In this document: in pieces, positions 28,603-42,482 of the stretch
Position numbering within the stretch: the first letter of the stretch is position 1
How the letters are laid out: each line of letters begins with the position of its first letter
NCBI RefSeq assembly: GCF_003718715.1
Contig: NZ_CP033465.1
Span: 1,364,001 to 1,428,000, forward strand
DNA length: 64,000 nt
Direction: 5' to 3'
DNA from: Clostridium sp. JN-1
GTDB taxonomy: Bacteria > Bacillota > Clostridia > Clostridiales > Clostridiaceae
Notes under the pieces: model-generated
Databases searched by the model: none
What the model saw: the letters and a program-made list of their open reading frames with translations, nothing else
What the model was told of the DNA's origin: nothing
Position numbers and translations under genes: made by a program

Positions 28603-30402
28603 TTAAATTTCTCTTGTATACACCTTTAACCAATCTCGCTCTTCGTGAGTTAAGTGAGGGGCTATTTTCTGGTATACAAGTTTATGATAGCTATTTAAAT
28701 ACAGTTTCTCATCACGATTAAGATCTTCTGGATCTATGGCATCTAAGTCAATTGGAGCATATGTTACAGTATCAAAGTACATGAACTGTCCGAATTCGTT
28801 TTCAATACCTTTTCTAACAATAAGTTCATTCTCTGTACGGATACCATGAGATCCATCTATATAAATGCCAGGCTCATCAGTTATAACCATGCCTTCTTCC
28901 AATTGATGGGTTTCGTGCTTGGATGGTACCACACACCATCTAAAGCCGGTAGGTGCTTCATGAATAGTTGACAAATAACCAACACCATGACCAGTTCCAC
29001 ACTTAAAATCCGTATTTAGATTCCACATAGGTTCTCTAGCTAATACATCCAAGTTGTAGCCTTTACATCCATATAAGAATTTAGCACGTGCTAGATTCAT
29101 CATGCTTCTGGCAACAGCTGTGAAGTGATGCTTAAGTTCTTTGTTTACTTCGCCAAGGGCAATTGTTCTGGTGATATCTGTTGATCCTTCAAAGTAGTTT
29201 CCACCAGTATCTGTTAATAAGAAGTTTCCTTCTGCAAGTTCCACATCTGTTTCAGGTGTAGATGTATAGTGCATCATAGCTGCATGTTCCTTGAAAGCAC
29301 AAATTGGTTCAAAGCTCTGCCACAAGTAATTATCCTGCATTTTTCTGAACTCTTCTAGTTTTTGAGAAGCGCTCATTTCTGTAATTTTCATTTTTCCTAC
29401 ATTTGTTTTTAACCAATGCATGAACTTCGTAATAGCAACCCCATCTTTAACATGAGCTTTTTCAATATTGGCAAGCTCCACAGGGTTTTTAATGGCTTTG
29501 AACAGTACAATAGGGTTTTCCATTTTTATTTTTTTTGTATAAGCTGGAATATCTTTATATAGCGCATAATTAATACGATCTGGGTCAATAAGTACTACAT
29601 CTTCAGCCTTGAAATCTTTAACATATTCATAAATGTTGTTGTAAGGTCTTAGCATTACACCATCCTTAGTTAAAGTTTCCTTAACCTTAGCATCAATTCG
29701 GCTTTCTTCAATGAACAAATATACATTTTCCATGGAGACAACCGCATAACAAAGAATCAATGGTGAATACATAATGTCATTTCCACGTATATTGAGCAGC
29801 CATGCGATTTCATCCAAGGTTGCGAGGACATGATAATTTGCGCCTGCTTCTTTCATAACGTCTCTTACCCTGCCAAGTTTAGATGCAGTACTTTCGCCAG
29901 AATACTTTTCTTCAAGAAGAAAAACAGGTTCATTTGCCAACTTAGGACGGTTTTCCCATACCTCATTAACAAGATCATGGTTATACTCAACCACCACATT
30001 TTTATGAGCAAGTCTCTGAACGAACTCTTCCCCTTCTTGCATGGCAATGAGACGTCCATCAAATCCTAGTTTTCCATTATTGGGCATTTCAGCTTCCAAG
30101 TATTCCAATATAGTAGGTACGCCTGGATTACCCATTTTAAAGAGCTTGATTCCACTGTCTTTAAGCTGATACTCAGCTTGAAGGAAGAATCTTCCGTCAG
30201 TCCAAAGCCCCGCTTCATTTTTTGTAATGACAACTGTTCCAGCATCACCTGTAAACCCTGATACATAGGCTCTTGCCTTAAAAAATTCTCCTACATACTC
30301 ACTTTGATGATTATCTGAAGATGGAATAATATAAGCATCCAATCCCTTTTCTTCCATAATCGCTCTCAATTTTGAAATTATCTCTTTTTCATTTTTCCCC
30401 AT
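28603..30402 (-). CDS. pepP: Xaa-Pro aminopeptidase, long form (M24B)
   Basis: 599 aa, the long three-domain type. Two creatinase-like N-terminal domains precede a pita-bread catalytic domain. The five metal ligands are visible in TDTGGNYFEGSTDITRT (two Asp), GTGHGVGYL (His), ITDEPGIY (Glu) and TENELIV (Glu). It removes an N-terminal residue before proline from peptides in the cytoplasm. It shares a homologous upstream leader with the POT transporter at 32.8-34.2 kb, linking peptide uptake with proline-peptide breakdown. Confidence 0.95.
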   Translation of the reverse strand: MGKNEKEIISKLRAIMEEKGLDAYIIPSSDNHQSEYVGEFFKARAYVSGFTGDAGTVVITKNEAGLWTDGRFFLQAEYQLKDSGIKLFKMGNPGVPTILEYLEAEMPNNGKLGFDGRLIAMQEGEEFVQRLAHKNVVVEYNHDLVNEVWENRPKLANEPVFLLEEKYSGESTASKLGRVRDVMKEAGANYHVLATLDEIAWLLNIRGNDIMYSPLILCYAVVSMENVYLFIEESRIDAKVKETLTKDGVMLRPYNNIYEYVKDFKAEDVVLIDPDRINYALYKDIPAYTKKIKMENPIVLFKAIKNPVELANIEKAHVKDGVAITKFMHWLKTNVGKMKITEMSASQKLEEFRKMQDNYLWQSFEPICAFKEHAAMMHYTSTPETDVELAEGNFLLTDTGGNYFEGSTDITRTIALGEVNKELKHHFTAVARSMMNLARAKFLYGCKGYNLDVLAREPMWNLNTDFKCGTGHGVGYLSTIHEAPTGFRWCVVPSKHETHQLEEGMVITDEPGIYIDGSHGIRTENELIVRKGIENEFGQFMYFDTVTYAPIDLDAIDPEDLNRDEKLYLNSYHKLVYQKIAPHLTHEERDWLKVYTREI

Positions 30403-30429
30403 ATTTATCCCCCTCTTTCATATTCTTTT

Positions 30430-30510
30430 AGAGTGTCTAGTTGAAAATTTTTAAAAGAATATATCTAAAATTCAGAATATAACTCTATTATATATCAATT
30501 TTAAGTTGTT
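30430..30510 (-). promoter_or_regulatory. pepP leader shared with the POT transporter
   Basis: On the plus strand this holds AGAGTGTCTAGTTGAAAATT, AGAATAT and TCTATTATA in the same order and spacing as 34291-34370. On the minus strand the last gives a TATAAT -10, so the shared part is core promoter plus 5' UTR. No clear -35 is visible. The rest of 30511-30740 holds only the hairpin listed separately. Confidence 0.6.
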
Positions 30511-30634
30511 TTGTGTAATTTTACAACAAAAGTTTGTTTAAAGTTTTAGTGGGCAATTTTTTTTGAAATTTCCAAGTTGTTTACATATTAACTTGATGAC
30601 ATTGGGAGTAGGCTAGGAAAGGTTAATATTAATG

Positions 30635-30669
30635 AATCTTTGCAAGGGGCTAGACCCCTTACAAAGATT
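30635..30669. terminator. 15-bp hairpin after the proline-iminopeptidase-like gene
   Basis: AATCTTTGCAAGGGG pairs with CCCCTTACAAAGATT with one mismatch and a 5-nt loop. It lies downstream of the minus-strand peptidase operon. No long T-run follows, so termination is likely but not certain. Confidence 0.55.
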
Positions 30670-30740
30670 GGAAGAATAATAATTGAGCTTTGTTTTTAGG
30701 AGACTATATCACATTGAGAATCATCTCATGCTGTGATAGA

Positions 30741-31622
30741 TTAGTCATTTTTATTCAGCCATTTATTAAGAACTTTTATATATTTTTCATTTTCTTCTAC
30801 AAATGGCATATGGCGGCTGAATTCAAATAATTCCCACTCTGAATTAGGAATTTTGTCATACATTGTTTTTGCAATAAGCGGTGAGCAAAGATCAAGTAAA
30901 CCGCTTATAATTAAGCAGGGTTCTTGAATATCTTCAATCTCTTTCATAAAATCAAAGTTTTTTAATGTACCAGATGGAGTGAATTCATTTTGACCCCATG
31001 CAGTTATATAAGCCTCCGTTCCAGCAGCCTTTGGACGTCTTAGGCATTCTGGTGAATCTGGTCCTACTTGGCCTGCGCAGTGGCGGCGCATAAATTCTGC
31101 TTCTGCCTTTTGATATTCTTTTGACGAGTAATCTCCGGATTTTTCTGCTTTTGCAATAGCATCCTGCATTTCTTGCGGAAGGTATGCAACTCTTCTGCGC
31201 TGTTCTTTTTCCCATATTGCAGCAGATGGTAAAGTACTGGATAAAATATAGCTTTTTATTCCTTCTGGTTTGTATTCGCAAGCGTATTGAATTGCCTGCA
31301 TTCCACCCCAAGATTGTCCTAATAAATGAATCTCGTCCAATCCTAAGTGCTTACGCAGCTGGATTAATTCTTCAATCCATGTCTTGGCACACCATAAATC
31401 AGGACGGGAAGGTGTTGTGGACAGTCCGCATCCTAGTTGGTCGTACATAATAACCGCACGTCCATCTTCTGAAACTTTATCAAGTAATTCAAAATAATTA
31501 TGTGTAGAGCCAGGTCCGCCGTGTAATAAAACCAGCGGCTTCTTATTTCCAGTGCATTCACCCACTATACGATAATAAGTTTTATATTCTAGATATGGCA
31601 TATAGCCTTCAGTAATCTTCAT
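30741..31622 (-). CDS. pip: Proline iminopeptidase-like alpha/beta hydrolase (S33)
   Basis: 293 aa, normal length. The oxyanion motif LLHGGPGSTHNYF, the nucleophile elbow GQSWGGM, a helical cap, and late Asp (SGLLDLCSP) and His (SRHMPF) complete the triad. These enzymes free N-terminal proline from small peptides. It follows the pepQ-like gene by 17 nt in the same operon, supporting a role in proline-peptide use. Other S33 aminopeptidases are possible. Confidence 0.87.
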   Translation of the reverse strand: MKITEGYMPYLEYKTYYRIVGECTGNKKPLVLLHGGPGSTHNYFELLDKVSEDGRAVIMYDQLGCGLSTTPSRPDLWCAKTWIEELIQLRKHLGLDEIHLLGQSWGGMQAIQYACEYKPEGIKSYILSSTLPSAAIWEKEQRRRVAYLPQEMQDAIAKAEKSGDYSSKEYQKAEAEFMRRHCAGQVGPDSPECLRRPKAAGTEAYITAWGQNEFTPSGTLKNFDFMKEIEDIQEPCLIISGLLDLCSPLIAKTMYDKIPNSEWELFEFSRHMPFVEENEKYIKVLNKWLNKND

Positions 31623-31639
31623 AAGTAACCTCCTTTTGT

Positions 31640-32728
31640 CTATTTGGATTCAGGAACAATAATTATGTCCTTTGGATATTTATTTAATACCTCGCAGCCG
31701 TCTTCAGTTGTGATAACAAGGTCTTCAATACGAACGCCTATTCCTTCTTCTGGAAGATAAATTCCTGGTTCAATAGAGAAGCATTGTCCTGGTTTTATAA
31801 TGTCCTCATTTACAGAAGAAACATCACCGAATTCATGGTCTTCCAAACCACAGGAATGGCCAGTTCTGTGTGTGAAATATTTTCCGTATCCTTTTTCTTC
31901 AATGTACTTTCTTGCGGCTAAGTCTACGTCACACATTCTGTTCCCAGGTTTTGCAGCAGCAATACCTCTTAAGTTTGCTTCTAAAACAATGTCATAGATT
32001 TCTTTCTGTCTTTCGGAAATTTCACCGATAAATACAGTTCTTGTTATATCAGATGCGTAGTTCTTGTAGAATCCGCCGATATCAAGGATAACACAGTCTC
32101 CGTGATTTCCTTTTGAATCATCTGTTACATGGTGTGGATCTGCGGCTCCTTTAGCATATGCTGTAATAGGATCGAAAGATACTTCGTTAATACCATGTTT
32201 TTTGTAAATTTCACGAACCTTAGCGTTTAATTCTTTTTCGGACAAACCTTTTACCACCCATGGAATCAATTCATCCATTACGAGGTCATTCAATCTTGAA
32301 GATTCTCTTAAAAGGGCAATTTCTTTTTCATCTTTAATCATTCTCACATAATCAACGATTAAAGAGCCGTTTACGAATTTGCTTCCTCCGCCAAGTTCTT
32401 GTAATCTTAATAAGAATTTAGATGGCCATACTTTATCGATACCCATCACCTTATCTTTTTCTACAAACTTGGATAAAATTTCTACTCCGTCCTGAATATC
32501 ATTATACCATACGATTTCCACACCAAGATCTTCTTCTTGTGGGAATAATTCATTAATAACGATTTTGTGGTTTCCGTTAACATTTAAATATAATGCTAAT
32601 AATCTTTCTCCTGGAAGAATCCATTTTCCAGTTAAATAAAAAATAGTTGTTGGATCAGAGATAATCATTTGTGGAATCTCATGCTCCTCCATTGATTTTA
32701 GTATTCTGTTTAGCTTTTTTGTATCCAT
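31640..32728 (-). CDS. pepQ: Xaa-Pro dipeptidase/aminopeptidase, short form (M24)
   Basis: 362 aa. An N-terminal creatinase domain and a C-terminal M24 catalytic domain. Ligands are seen in LDIGGFYKNYASDITRT, RTGHSCGLEDHEF, SIEPGIYLPEEG and VRIEDLV. It would split Xaa-Pro dipeptides or trim short proline peptides. Good AGGAGG site. It sits 77 nt after the POT transporter and upstream of pip, so uptake and hydrolysis genes form one directional cluster. PepQ versus PepP activity cannot be read from sequence. Confidence 0.9.
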   Translation of the reverse strand: MDTKKLNRILKSMEEHEIPQMIISDPTTIFYLTGKWILPGERLLALYLNVNGNHKIVINELFPQEEDLGVEIVWYNDIQDGVEILSKFVEKDKVMGIDKVWPSKFLLRLQELGGGSKFVNGSLIVDYVRMIKDEKEIALLRESSRLNDLVMDELIPWVVKGLSEKELNAKVREIYKKHGINEVSFDPITAYAKGAADPHHVTDDSKGNHGDCVILDIGGFYKNYASDITRTVFIGEISERQKEIYDIVLEANLRGIAAAKPGNRMCDVDLAARKYIEEKGYGKYFTHRTGHSCGLEDHEFGDVSSVNEDIIKPGQCFSIEPGIYLPEEGIGVRIEDLVITTEDGCEVLNKYPKDIIIVPESK

Positions 32729-32805
32729 AGTTAGTTCCTCCTAATCAAGTTATTAAATACTAATATAATACTTTTAGTCATTGTAAACAATGGCTTGTTT
32801 ATTAA

Positions 32806-34164
32806 CTATGCCTGCAATTCTTCATGTTCGCTTTGTAATTCTTCATCTTTCACAACTAAACTGTTTAAAGTTTTATCTAATGACCAAAGAATAATGCCAG
32901 CTGCAATAGCAATACCTGCAATTACAAAGTATACAGTTGAAAATTTGAATTTTAATGTAAATTCATATAGCCATCCATAAGATTTTGCTGCAAAGAATAC
33001 AGCAAGTACCCAGACACTCATCATTTGTGATAATAATCTAGGTGGAGCAAATTTACTAATAAAAGAGTTTCCAAGTGGTGAAAATACCATTTCACCAAAA
33101 GATAAAACTATACCAAATGCAATAATCCAACCTAGTGGTGCAAGATTGCTACCTCTTGTAACATCTGCCATTGCAAAGATTATATAAGATAAACCTAATA
33201 ATAGCATACCTAAAGCAGTTTTCTTAAACATACTTAAGTCACCTTGAGGTCTCTTAGCTAATTTTGTCCACAATCCGCCAAGAATCGGCCCTAGCGAGAT
33301 ACACATAAATGCATTTAATGAGTCAAACCAAACTGATGGAACTTTAAAGTTGCCTATCATCCAGTTAGCAGCTGCATGGTCTCCATCCCAGTAGAAGTAT
33401 ACAGGCATATATGCTAAGTACCAGAATATCCAAAAGATTATAGAAAATACAGATATTAAAATAATGGCTGCAACTCTCTTTTTTTCCATTGTTGTAAGAG
33501 GTTTCTTTTCCTCTGTTTGTTGCTTTTCTTTTACTTTTTTGTGTTCATCAACCTTGAATGGTTTTTTACCTGTTTCTCCTAAGAATCTCCATCCAAAGAT
33601 GAACCAAGCAGCATCAATAAACATCATAATTCCACAAATTAAGAAACAGAAGGCGTATCCTTTAGTCCCAGCAAGTACACCTATAATTGTTGTACCAAAG
33701 AAAGAACCGAAGTTAACGAAAGAGTATTGAGTAGAGAATGCGCTATCTAATTGTCTAGGGTCATCGAAAAGTCTACCTGTAATAGCATTTGTCTGACACT
33801 TGAATAAACCTGTACCTATAGAAACTAAAACAATCATTAAATTAATCATAGCAGCACTTGAAGCCTGCCATCCTACTAAGTAACCTGCTCCCATGAAAAT
33901 CATTCCTATAGGAACAAGGTATCTAGCACCTATGATACGGTCAGAAATATATGCTCCAATTAATGGTGCAAGATAGGTGAATGCAACTAAGTTTGCAGAC
34001 ATTTTTGCTGCATCCCCGGCAGTAAGACCAAGTCCTCCATTTGCTACTTTGGCAACTACAAATACTGCAATTAACCATTTTGCTGAGTAGAATGCAAATC
34101 TTTCTAATGAGAAAGCGAATGAGCATACATAAAAGCCAAATGGTCTTCTGTTTGTGTTTTCCAT
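32806..34164 (-). CDS. POT-family proton/peptide symporter
   Basis: 452 aa from the ATG at 34164 (MENTNRRPFGF), with AAGGGGATG upstream; the frame is open back to 34272 but that part reads as leader. About 12-14 transmembrane helices. The POT signature region is ERFAFYSAKW (a variant of the ExxERFxYY motif), and a long polar linker lies near 200-230. It imports di- and tripeptides with protons. Paralogue of the divergent gene at 34962. Confidence 0.88.
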   Translation of the reverse strand: MENTNRRPFGFYVCSFAFSLERFAFYSAKWLIAVFVVAKVANGGLGLTAGDAAKMSANLVAFTYLAPLIGAYISDRIIGARYLVPIGMIFMGAGYLVGWQASSAAMINLMIVLVSIGTGLFKCQTNAITGRLFDDPRQLDSAFSTQYSFVNFGSFFGTTIIGVLAGTKGYAFCFLICGIMMFIDAAWFIFGWRFLGETGKKPFKVDEHKKVKEKQQTEEKKPLTTMEKKRVAAIILISVFSIIFWIFWYLAYMPVYFYWDGDHAAANWMIGNFKVPSVWFDSLNAFMCISLGPILGGLWTKLAKRPQGDLSMFKKTALGMLLLGLSYIIFAMADVTRGSNLAPLGWIIAFGIVLSFGEMVFSPLGNSFISKFAPPRLLSQMMSVWVLAVFFAAKSYGWLYEFTLKFKFSTVYFVIAGIAIAAGIILWSLDKTLNSLVVKDEELQSEHEELQA

Positions 34165-34290
34165 TTTTTCATCCCCTTTGTAAAAATTTAAAATAAAAAT
34201 ATTAGATTTGTATTTTAAAAACCATGTGTTCCCATCTTTGTTAAGATGATGTGCAATAGTTTCAAATACCATAATTAAATCATTTCCTTT

Positions 34291-34370
34291 GAGAGTGTAT
34301 AGTTGAAAATTTCATAGTGAAAATATAGTCGAAATATAGAATATGTTTCTATTATACATTAGTTTCAGAA
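34291..34370 (-). promoter_or_regulatory. POT transporter leader homologous to the pepP leader
   Basis: The plus strand reads GAGAGTGTATAGTTGAAAAT, AGAATAT and TCTATTATA in the pepP order. On the minus strand the latter is a TATAAT -10. The common 5' UTR suggests shared control by an unknown factor or RNA structure. Confidence 0.6.
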
Positions 34371-34961
34371 TTTTTTATATAATTTTTTAGAGAAATTTTG
34401 TGTTAAATTAAATTTTAAACTTAAAGTATAACTTTAGTAGGTAAAGATAGTAGTAATTACTGCTTAAAAAATAAAGTGAGATACAAAAAATACCTCACAC
34501 ATACATAAAAAATCCATTATAATGTATAATGAAGATTTTCAAATTATTTTCATTATTTTAAAATTTTTACTATAAATAGAACCGCATGTTATTTACTTTT
34601 TTGATGTAAGTTATAAAAAAGAGGTGTAATAAAAAGATTAAACAAAATAATAGTGCATTGATTTGCATAATTGTGAAAAAAGTATGAGTATATATGCAAT
34701 AATTCTAAAATAAGATAGAAAAAATTTAAGTATAAGTAAAACTTTAAAAAATATATTGAAAAATTACAAATTTTATGAAACAATTGAATTGTGATTGTAT
34801 CAAATGTAATTCAATACTAAGTTATACATATATGTAAAATAATCCGAGGATTGTATTGTAATAAAAACTAAAACAATCATATGTAATAGTATTTGTGATA
34901 TGATATGAGCTTTTAACTCAGTCATTATTTATTATCTAGAACTAGAAATGGAGGAGTTTTT
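34371..34961. other. Gene-free AT-rich region between divergent peptide transporters
   Basis: No convincing gene on either strand. It holds a terminator-like hairpin around 34507-34540 (inner CATTATA-ATG-TATAATG dyad at 34515-34531), and the start-proximal GGAGG of the plus-strand transporter. I see no riboswitch or tRNA. Confidence 0.5.
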
Positions 34962-36314
34962 ATGAATGGACAAACTACGCAATTAGAGCCGAAGCTAGCG
35001 CAGCCTAAGGCTCTGTACGGATTAGGATTAACGTTTACCTTTGAGAGATTTGCGTACTATGGAGGTAAACCAATCTTAGTACTTTTCTTATCATGGTCCA
35101 TAGCAAGAGGCGGACTTGGTATTTCAAAGGCAGACGCAGCAATTATAGCAGCAAACTTAGGAGCTTTTACTTATCTAGCTCCAATATTTGGAGGAATAAT
35201 TGCAGACAGATGGCTAGGAACAAGATATTGTATAATATTAGGTACAATTCTTATGGCTATAGGTTGGGCACTAGGTTATTTCGCTACCAGCGTTGCATGG
35301 ATTAACGCACTTATCGTAGTAGTATCTATTGGAACAGGTTTCTTTAAAGGTAACTTAAATGCCTTAGTTGGTGATTTATATGAAAAAGATGATCCGCGTA
35401 AGGATATGGGATATTCAATTATTTACTCATTTGTTAATATTGGAGCATTCGTTGGTTCAATTGCATTAGGTGCACTATACATTACACACGGATTTAGATT
35501 ATGTTACTTATTAGCAGGAATATTTGCTCTAATATCAGGAATTGTATTTTTATTTACCTGTAAGGGTCTAGGCGATCTAGGAAAAAGACCTAATAAATAT
35601 GCTATTGCTTCTAGCAAAGGAAAAGAAGATATTAAAAAAGTAGATGCTAATAGACCATTAACTAAAAGAGAAAGAAATCAGGTTGTTGTTATATTAATTT
35701 TAGCATTATTTACAGTATTTTTCTGGGTATTCTATAATCAAACAGAAGGATCACTATTATTGTATATTGATCAGTATACTAACTTTAGTGTTGGCAGCCT
35801 TACGATACCTGCTACATGGACTACAACATCCTTTAATTCATTAATTTGTATAATATTAGCACCAGTGATGGCTGCATTTTGGATGAAACTTTCTAAGAAA
35901 AGAAAAAATGGAGACCTTACTATGACACAAAAAATAGCTCTAGGATATATATTACTAGGTATTGGATTCTTAGTTATGGCAATAGCTGAAATTGTAAGGG
36001 GTGGAAGAACAACTGCTAGCTTAAGCATGATGTGGATATTAATGTTTACATTATTCCAAAGCTTAGGAGAAATATGTTTCTCACCACTAGGAAATTCAGT
36101 AGTAAGTAAAAATGCACCACCTAAATATTTGGCATTACTAATGGGTGTATGGAGCTTAGCTACCTTTATATCTCAAAAGGCAGCAGGATATGTACAAGGA
36201 ATTATGGAAAATCTAGGAACCTTGCAAGTATTTATAGCTATACCATGTATTCTTTTTGTTGGAGCAATTATATTGTTTGCTTGCAATAAGAAGATTACAG
36301 AACTTACTGATTAA
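34962..36314 (+). CDS. POT-family proton/peptide symporter (second copy)
   Basis: 450 aa behind ATGGAGGAG. Same fold as the minus-strand transporter: FERFAYYGGKPILVLFL near the N-terminus, the GTRYCIILGT loop, a polar linker (about 205-230) and the SLGEICFSPLGNS segment in a late helix. Imports small peptides with protons. The pair probably differs in peptide preference or expression, since the shared leader is absent here. A terminator follows. Confidence 0.9.
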   Translation: MNGQTTQLEPKLAQPKALYGLGLTFTFERFAYYGGKPILVLFLSWSIARGGLGISKADAAIIAANLGAFTYLAPIFGGIIADRWLGTRYCIILGTILMAIGWALGYFATSVAWINALIVVVSIGTGFFKGNLNALVGDLYEKDDPRKDMGYSIIYSFVNIGAFVGSIALGALYITHGFRLCYLLAGIFALISGIVFLFTCKGLGDLGKRPNKYAIASSKGKEDIKKVDANRPLTKRERNQVVVILILALFTVFFWVFYNQTEGSLLLYIDQYTNFSVGSLTIPATWTTTSFNSLICIILAPVMAAFWMKLSKKRKNGDLTMTQKIALGYILLGIGFLVMAIAEIVRGGRTTASLSMMWILMFTLFQSLGEICFSPLGNSVVSKNAPPKYLALLMGVWSLATFISQKAAGYVQGIMENLGTLQVFIAIPCILFVGAIILFACNKKITELTD

Positions 36315-36462
36315 TTTAATAAATAGATGTACAAGCAATTTGTTAATATGTTAAGAACAAAATGAAAAGAACAGACAATTGAGGTTGTCAGCGGCGAAAG
36401 ATGAATAATAGCAGAATGCTTATTAAAGAAATCATTGTTTACAATATATAAAATTTTTGATT

Positions 36463-36494
36463 AACCCAGGTGATTTTAAAAGCCTGGGTTTTCA
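36463..36494 (+). terminator. Terminator after the second POT transporter
   Basis: AACCCAGG and CCTGGGTT form an 8-bp stem with a 12-nt loop, then TTCATT. Moderately strong. Confidence 0.7.
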
Positions 36495-36530
36495 TTAAAA
36501 ATGAAATGCTTGAAAGTTTACATATATTAA

Positions 36531-36648
36531 GATTGAAAAATTCTAGAGAGCCCTTTTCCTCTATTACTAATGCCTTTAGGGTTATAATAGAAATAAAAAA
36601 TCGCTATTTTATGCAGGGGTTGAACCATAACATTTAGTGTATTTAAAT
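36531..36648 (+). CRISPR. Vestigial CRISPR leader with a single decayed repeat
   Basis: 36531-36618 resembles the last ~80 nt of the active leader, for example GATTGAAAAATT, CTTTAGGGTTATAATAGAAA and CGCTATTTTA against the leader's CTTTTAGGATTATAATAAAA and GCCTATTTTA. It runs directly into a repeat-like 30-mer (36619-36648) starting GTTGAACCATAACAT and ending GTGTATTTAAAT. No clear second repeat follows. It is a dead or minimal second locus 250 bp upstream of the rRNA promoter. Confidence 0.75.
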
Positions 36649-36895
36649 TCAAACTATAATGGATAAGCGGTACACTCAACATGGAGTGTCCATATATAAA
36701 AAAGTTAGAAAAGCTAAGTAAATTAAAGAATAATGCGTATAGTTTTGGATAATAATAGTATTAAGAAATCCATAGGATAATGAAAGGTGATAAGATAACA
36801 CATGTCGCTTGAGAGATTCGGGCGGCGAACCAAAAGAGCTTTTAATATGAAAATTAATAACTTTATGAAAGTTAAGAATAATTTTAAAAAAGTTC

Positions 36896-36924
36896 TTGAC
36901 AGTTTGAAATTCACATGATAAACT
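36896..36924 (+). promoter_or_regulatory. rRNA operon promoter
   Basis: TTGACA (36896-36901), a 17-nt spacer and TAAACT (36919-36924), about 170 nt before the 16S gene. A boxA-like GAACCTTGAAAATC follows near 36955, as expected for antitermination of rRNA. Confidence 0.75.
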
Positions 36925-37090
36925 GTAAAAGCTGTTTGAGTGAAACAGCGATGAACCTTGAAAATCAAACAGAGAAGAGAATAATAAACCAGCAATTCTT
37001 TTGAAAGCTGTGAAAACAGCTTAAAAGTATAAAAGTAAATGAGCTTAAATTGAACTTGAAACTCTGAAAAGAGTTTATATATAAGAAATT

Positions 37091-42050
<4,960 letters not shown>

Positions 42051-42121
42051 TTAACTTAAATCATTTAATTTGACTTTTAACTTAACTATACTGTGCAATT
42101 TTGAGAGAACAATTTCTCAAA

Positions 42122-42238
42122 TCTGGTGACGATAACGTAAAGGCAACACTCCTTCCCATACCGAACAGGTAGGTTAAGCTTTACAGTGCCGATGGTACTT
42201 CAGGGGAGACCCTGCGGGAGAGTAGGTCGCTGCCAGGT
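42122..42238 (+). rRNA. rrf: 5S ribosomal RNA
   Basis: About 117 nt. It starts TCTGGTGACGATAAC and ends GAGTAGGTCGCTGCCAGG, with the central TCCCATACCGAACA and GCCGATGGTACT typical of 5S. Third gene of the operon. Confidence 0.95.
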
Positions 42239-42246
42239 ATGTTAAT

Positions 42247-42281
42247 AAAGACACTAAGCATTAAGCTTAGTGTCTTTTTGT
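42247..42281 (+). terminator. rRNA operon terminator
   Basis: A 13-bp perfect stem (AAAGACACTAAGC with GCTTAGTGTCTTT), 5-nt loop and T-run. Confidence 0.93.
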
Positions 42282-42482
42282 GCATCAAGTATGGGAAGCT
42301 TTACTTAAAAGTATTTACATTAAAAAACATATTAAAAATGTTATAAATAATTGCTATTTATAAATAATAGTCATTTTATATAAAAAAATGTCACTTTTTA
42401 TCGATAATATATTTGAAACATATGATCATTTGATTTAAAAAATTAAGTAATATGAATTTTCATTGTTTGAAGGGAGATATAT

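Noticed and set aside
36668-36697. Possible second decayed repeat (CAACATGGAGTGTCC) after the vestigial one
   Set aside because: It is 49 bp from the first, not about 66, and matches only in the centre.
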